Assembly (NCBI GenBank): GCA_947454285.1
Contig: CANGJO010000052.1
Coordinates: 1-6,725 of the forward strand
Direction: 5' to 3'
From: Microbacteriaceae bacterium
GTDB taxonomy: Bacteria; Actinomycetota; Actinomycetes; Actinomycetales; Microbacteriaceae
Length of the DNA stretch: 6,725 nt
Under the pieces are notes generated by a model. It searched no databases. It saw only the letters and a program-made list of their open reading frames with translations, and was not told the DNA's origin. Both the position numbers and the translations under genes were made by a program. Of this stretch, positions 6,017-6,725 are shown piece by piece (the first letter of the stretch is position 1; each line of letters opens with the position of its first letter).

Positions 6017-6725
6017 GGTCAACGAGCCCGTCTAACTGGGTACTTGAGGGGGTTTGCCCCAGATGCGCAAAGCCCGCAGCGGTCGCCTGGCGACCCCGGG
6101 CAGTTCTGGCAATCAGTCCGGCTCGAACCAGGAATGGCTCAACTACCGACTCAATGGTGTCTTGCTCCTCGCCTACTGCAACCGCCAAAGTAGACAACCC
6201 AACCGGCTTTCCGTCAAAGCGCTCAACCAAAACCCTCATGATCTCGCGATCCAGGCGATCTAGGCCAAGGTCGTCTACCTCGTAGAGCTTTAGCGCTCCC
6301 ATTGCCTCTTCGACACCTATGACCTGCCTACCCGCAACAAGTGCGAAGTCACGAACTCGACGCAGCAGGCGGTTGGCAATTCTTGGGGTGCCGCGACTGC
6401 GCTTGGCCACCTGAACCAGGGCCTCTTTGTCAATCTTCAGGTCCAGCTTGCTGGCGGCTCTTTGAACCACGGCCTCTAGCTCCGAGTCATCGTAGAACTC
6501 AAGGTGGGCAATGAAGCCAAAACGATCGCGAAGTGGGCTTGGCAACATGCCCGAACGTGTTGTTGCGCCAACCAGAGTGAATGGTGCAATGTCTAGCGGA
6601 ATTGAGGTTGCACCGGGGCCCTTGCCAACCATCACGTCTACCCGGAAGTCCTCCATGGCCAAATAGAGCATTTCTTCTGCAGATCTGGCCATTCGGTGGA
6701 TTTCATCGATGAACAAGACCTCACC
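6012..6725 (-). CDS. ruvB: Holliday junction branch migration ATPase RuvB (N-terminal part outside the window)
   Basis: RuvB is the hexameric DNA motor that, with RuvA, drives branch migration of Holliday junctions. The frame is open to the right edge and begins mid-gene with GEVLFIDEIHRM, the Walker B region. The visible 237 residues correspond to about residue 107 onward of the E. coli protein. The Walker A half is missing only because the window stops. Present are D7-E8 of Walker B, the sensor-1 stretch GATTRSG (53-59), the arginine-finger segment SPLRDRFG with R68 as the likely finger, and the sensor-2 helix RGTPRIANRLLRRVRD (111-126). A winged-helix DNA-binding domain follows (about 160-222; PVGLSTLAVAVGEE and RTARGRQAT). 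A TTG codon at 6716 is internal, not a start. The gene ends in TAA just before a terminator, and ruvA and ruvC are expected upstream outside the window. Confidence 0.97.
   Translation of the reverse strand, partial: GEVLFIDEIHRMARSAEEMLYLAMEDFRVDVMVGKGPGATSIPLDIAPFTLVGATTRSGMLPSPLRDRFGFIAHLEFYDDSELEAVVQRAASKLDLKIDKEALVQVAKRSRGTPRIANRLLRRVRDFALVAGRQVIGVEEAMGALKLYEVDDLGLDRLDREIMRVLVERFDGKPVGLSTLAVAVGEEQDTIESVVEPFLVRAGLIARTARGRQATAAGFAHLGQTPSSTQLDGLVDL

Noticed and set aside
6714..6716. TTG as a possible ruvB start codon
   Set aside because: The frame continues to the window edge with GEV before LFIDEIHR, which is the middle of the RuvB ATPase domain, so this is an internal leucine.

Overview
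The window looks like core chromosome from a moderate-GC (roughly half G+C by eye) actinobacterium. Four genes lie on the minus strand in the order ruvB, yajC, secD, secF, followed by rel. This is the classical actinobacterial neighbourhood. The sequences fit it too: SecD has the actinobacterial-type TADSF variant in its fourth membrane segment, and Rel is a long bifunctional RSH enzyme. The modest GC and compact spacing suggest a small-genome member of Microbacteriaceae (freshwater 'Luna'-type lineages such as Rhodoluna or Aquiluna). That placement is inference; no rRNA is present to test it.

Layout from left to right. Positions 2-610 (+) hold the 3' part of a DUF349-family helical protein, cut by the left edge. 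Its stop overlaps the stop of the convergent rel gene by four bases (TTAA, 607-610). Positions 607-2853 (-) encode full-length Rel/RSH, which makes and degrades (p)ppGpp. A 36-bp gap separates it from secF (2890-3861, -). secF overlaps secD (3861-5570, -) by one base (TAATG), and 19 bp separate secD from yajC (5590-5955, -). A 56-bp spacer follows, holding a terminator hairpin and a perfect TATAAT box that overlaps the ruvB stop codon. ruvB (6012-6725, -) is cut by the right edge and lacks its Walker A half. No stretch of more than 60 bp lacks a gene.

Functionally, YajC, SecD and SecF form the accessory part of the Sec translocon, which uses the proton gradient to pull exported proteins across the membrane. 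Close packing suggests that rel can be read through from this operon, tying alarmone metabolism to a secretion transcript. RuvB is the branch-migration motor of Holliday-junction processing and appears to end its own unit at the terminator.

I found no mobile element, CRISPR array, RNA gene or unknown gene cassette. The window is ordinary housekeeping DNA. The points worth a second look are small: the composite ruvB/yajC junction, a 16-bp perfect palindrome at the end of secF, a triplicated KPAAK tail on YajC, a lone cysteine pair in SecD, and the shared stop between rel and the DUF349 gene.
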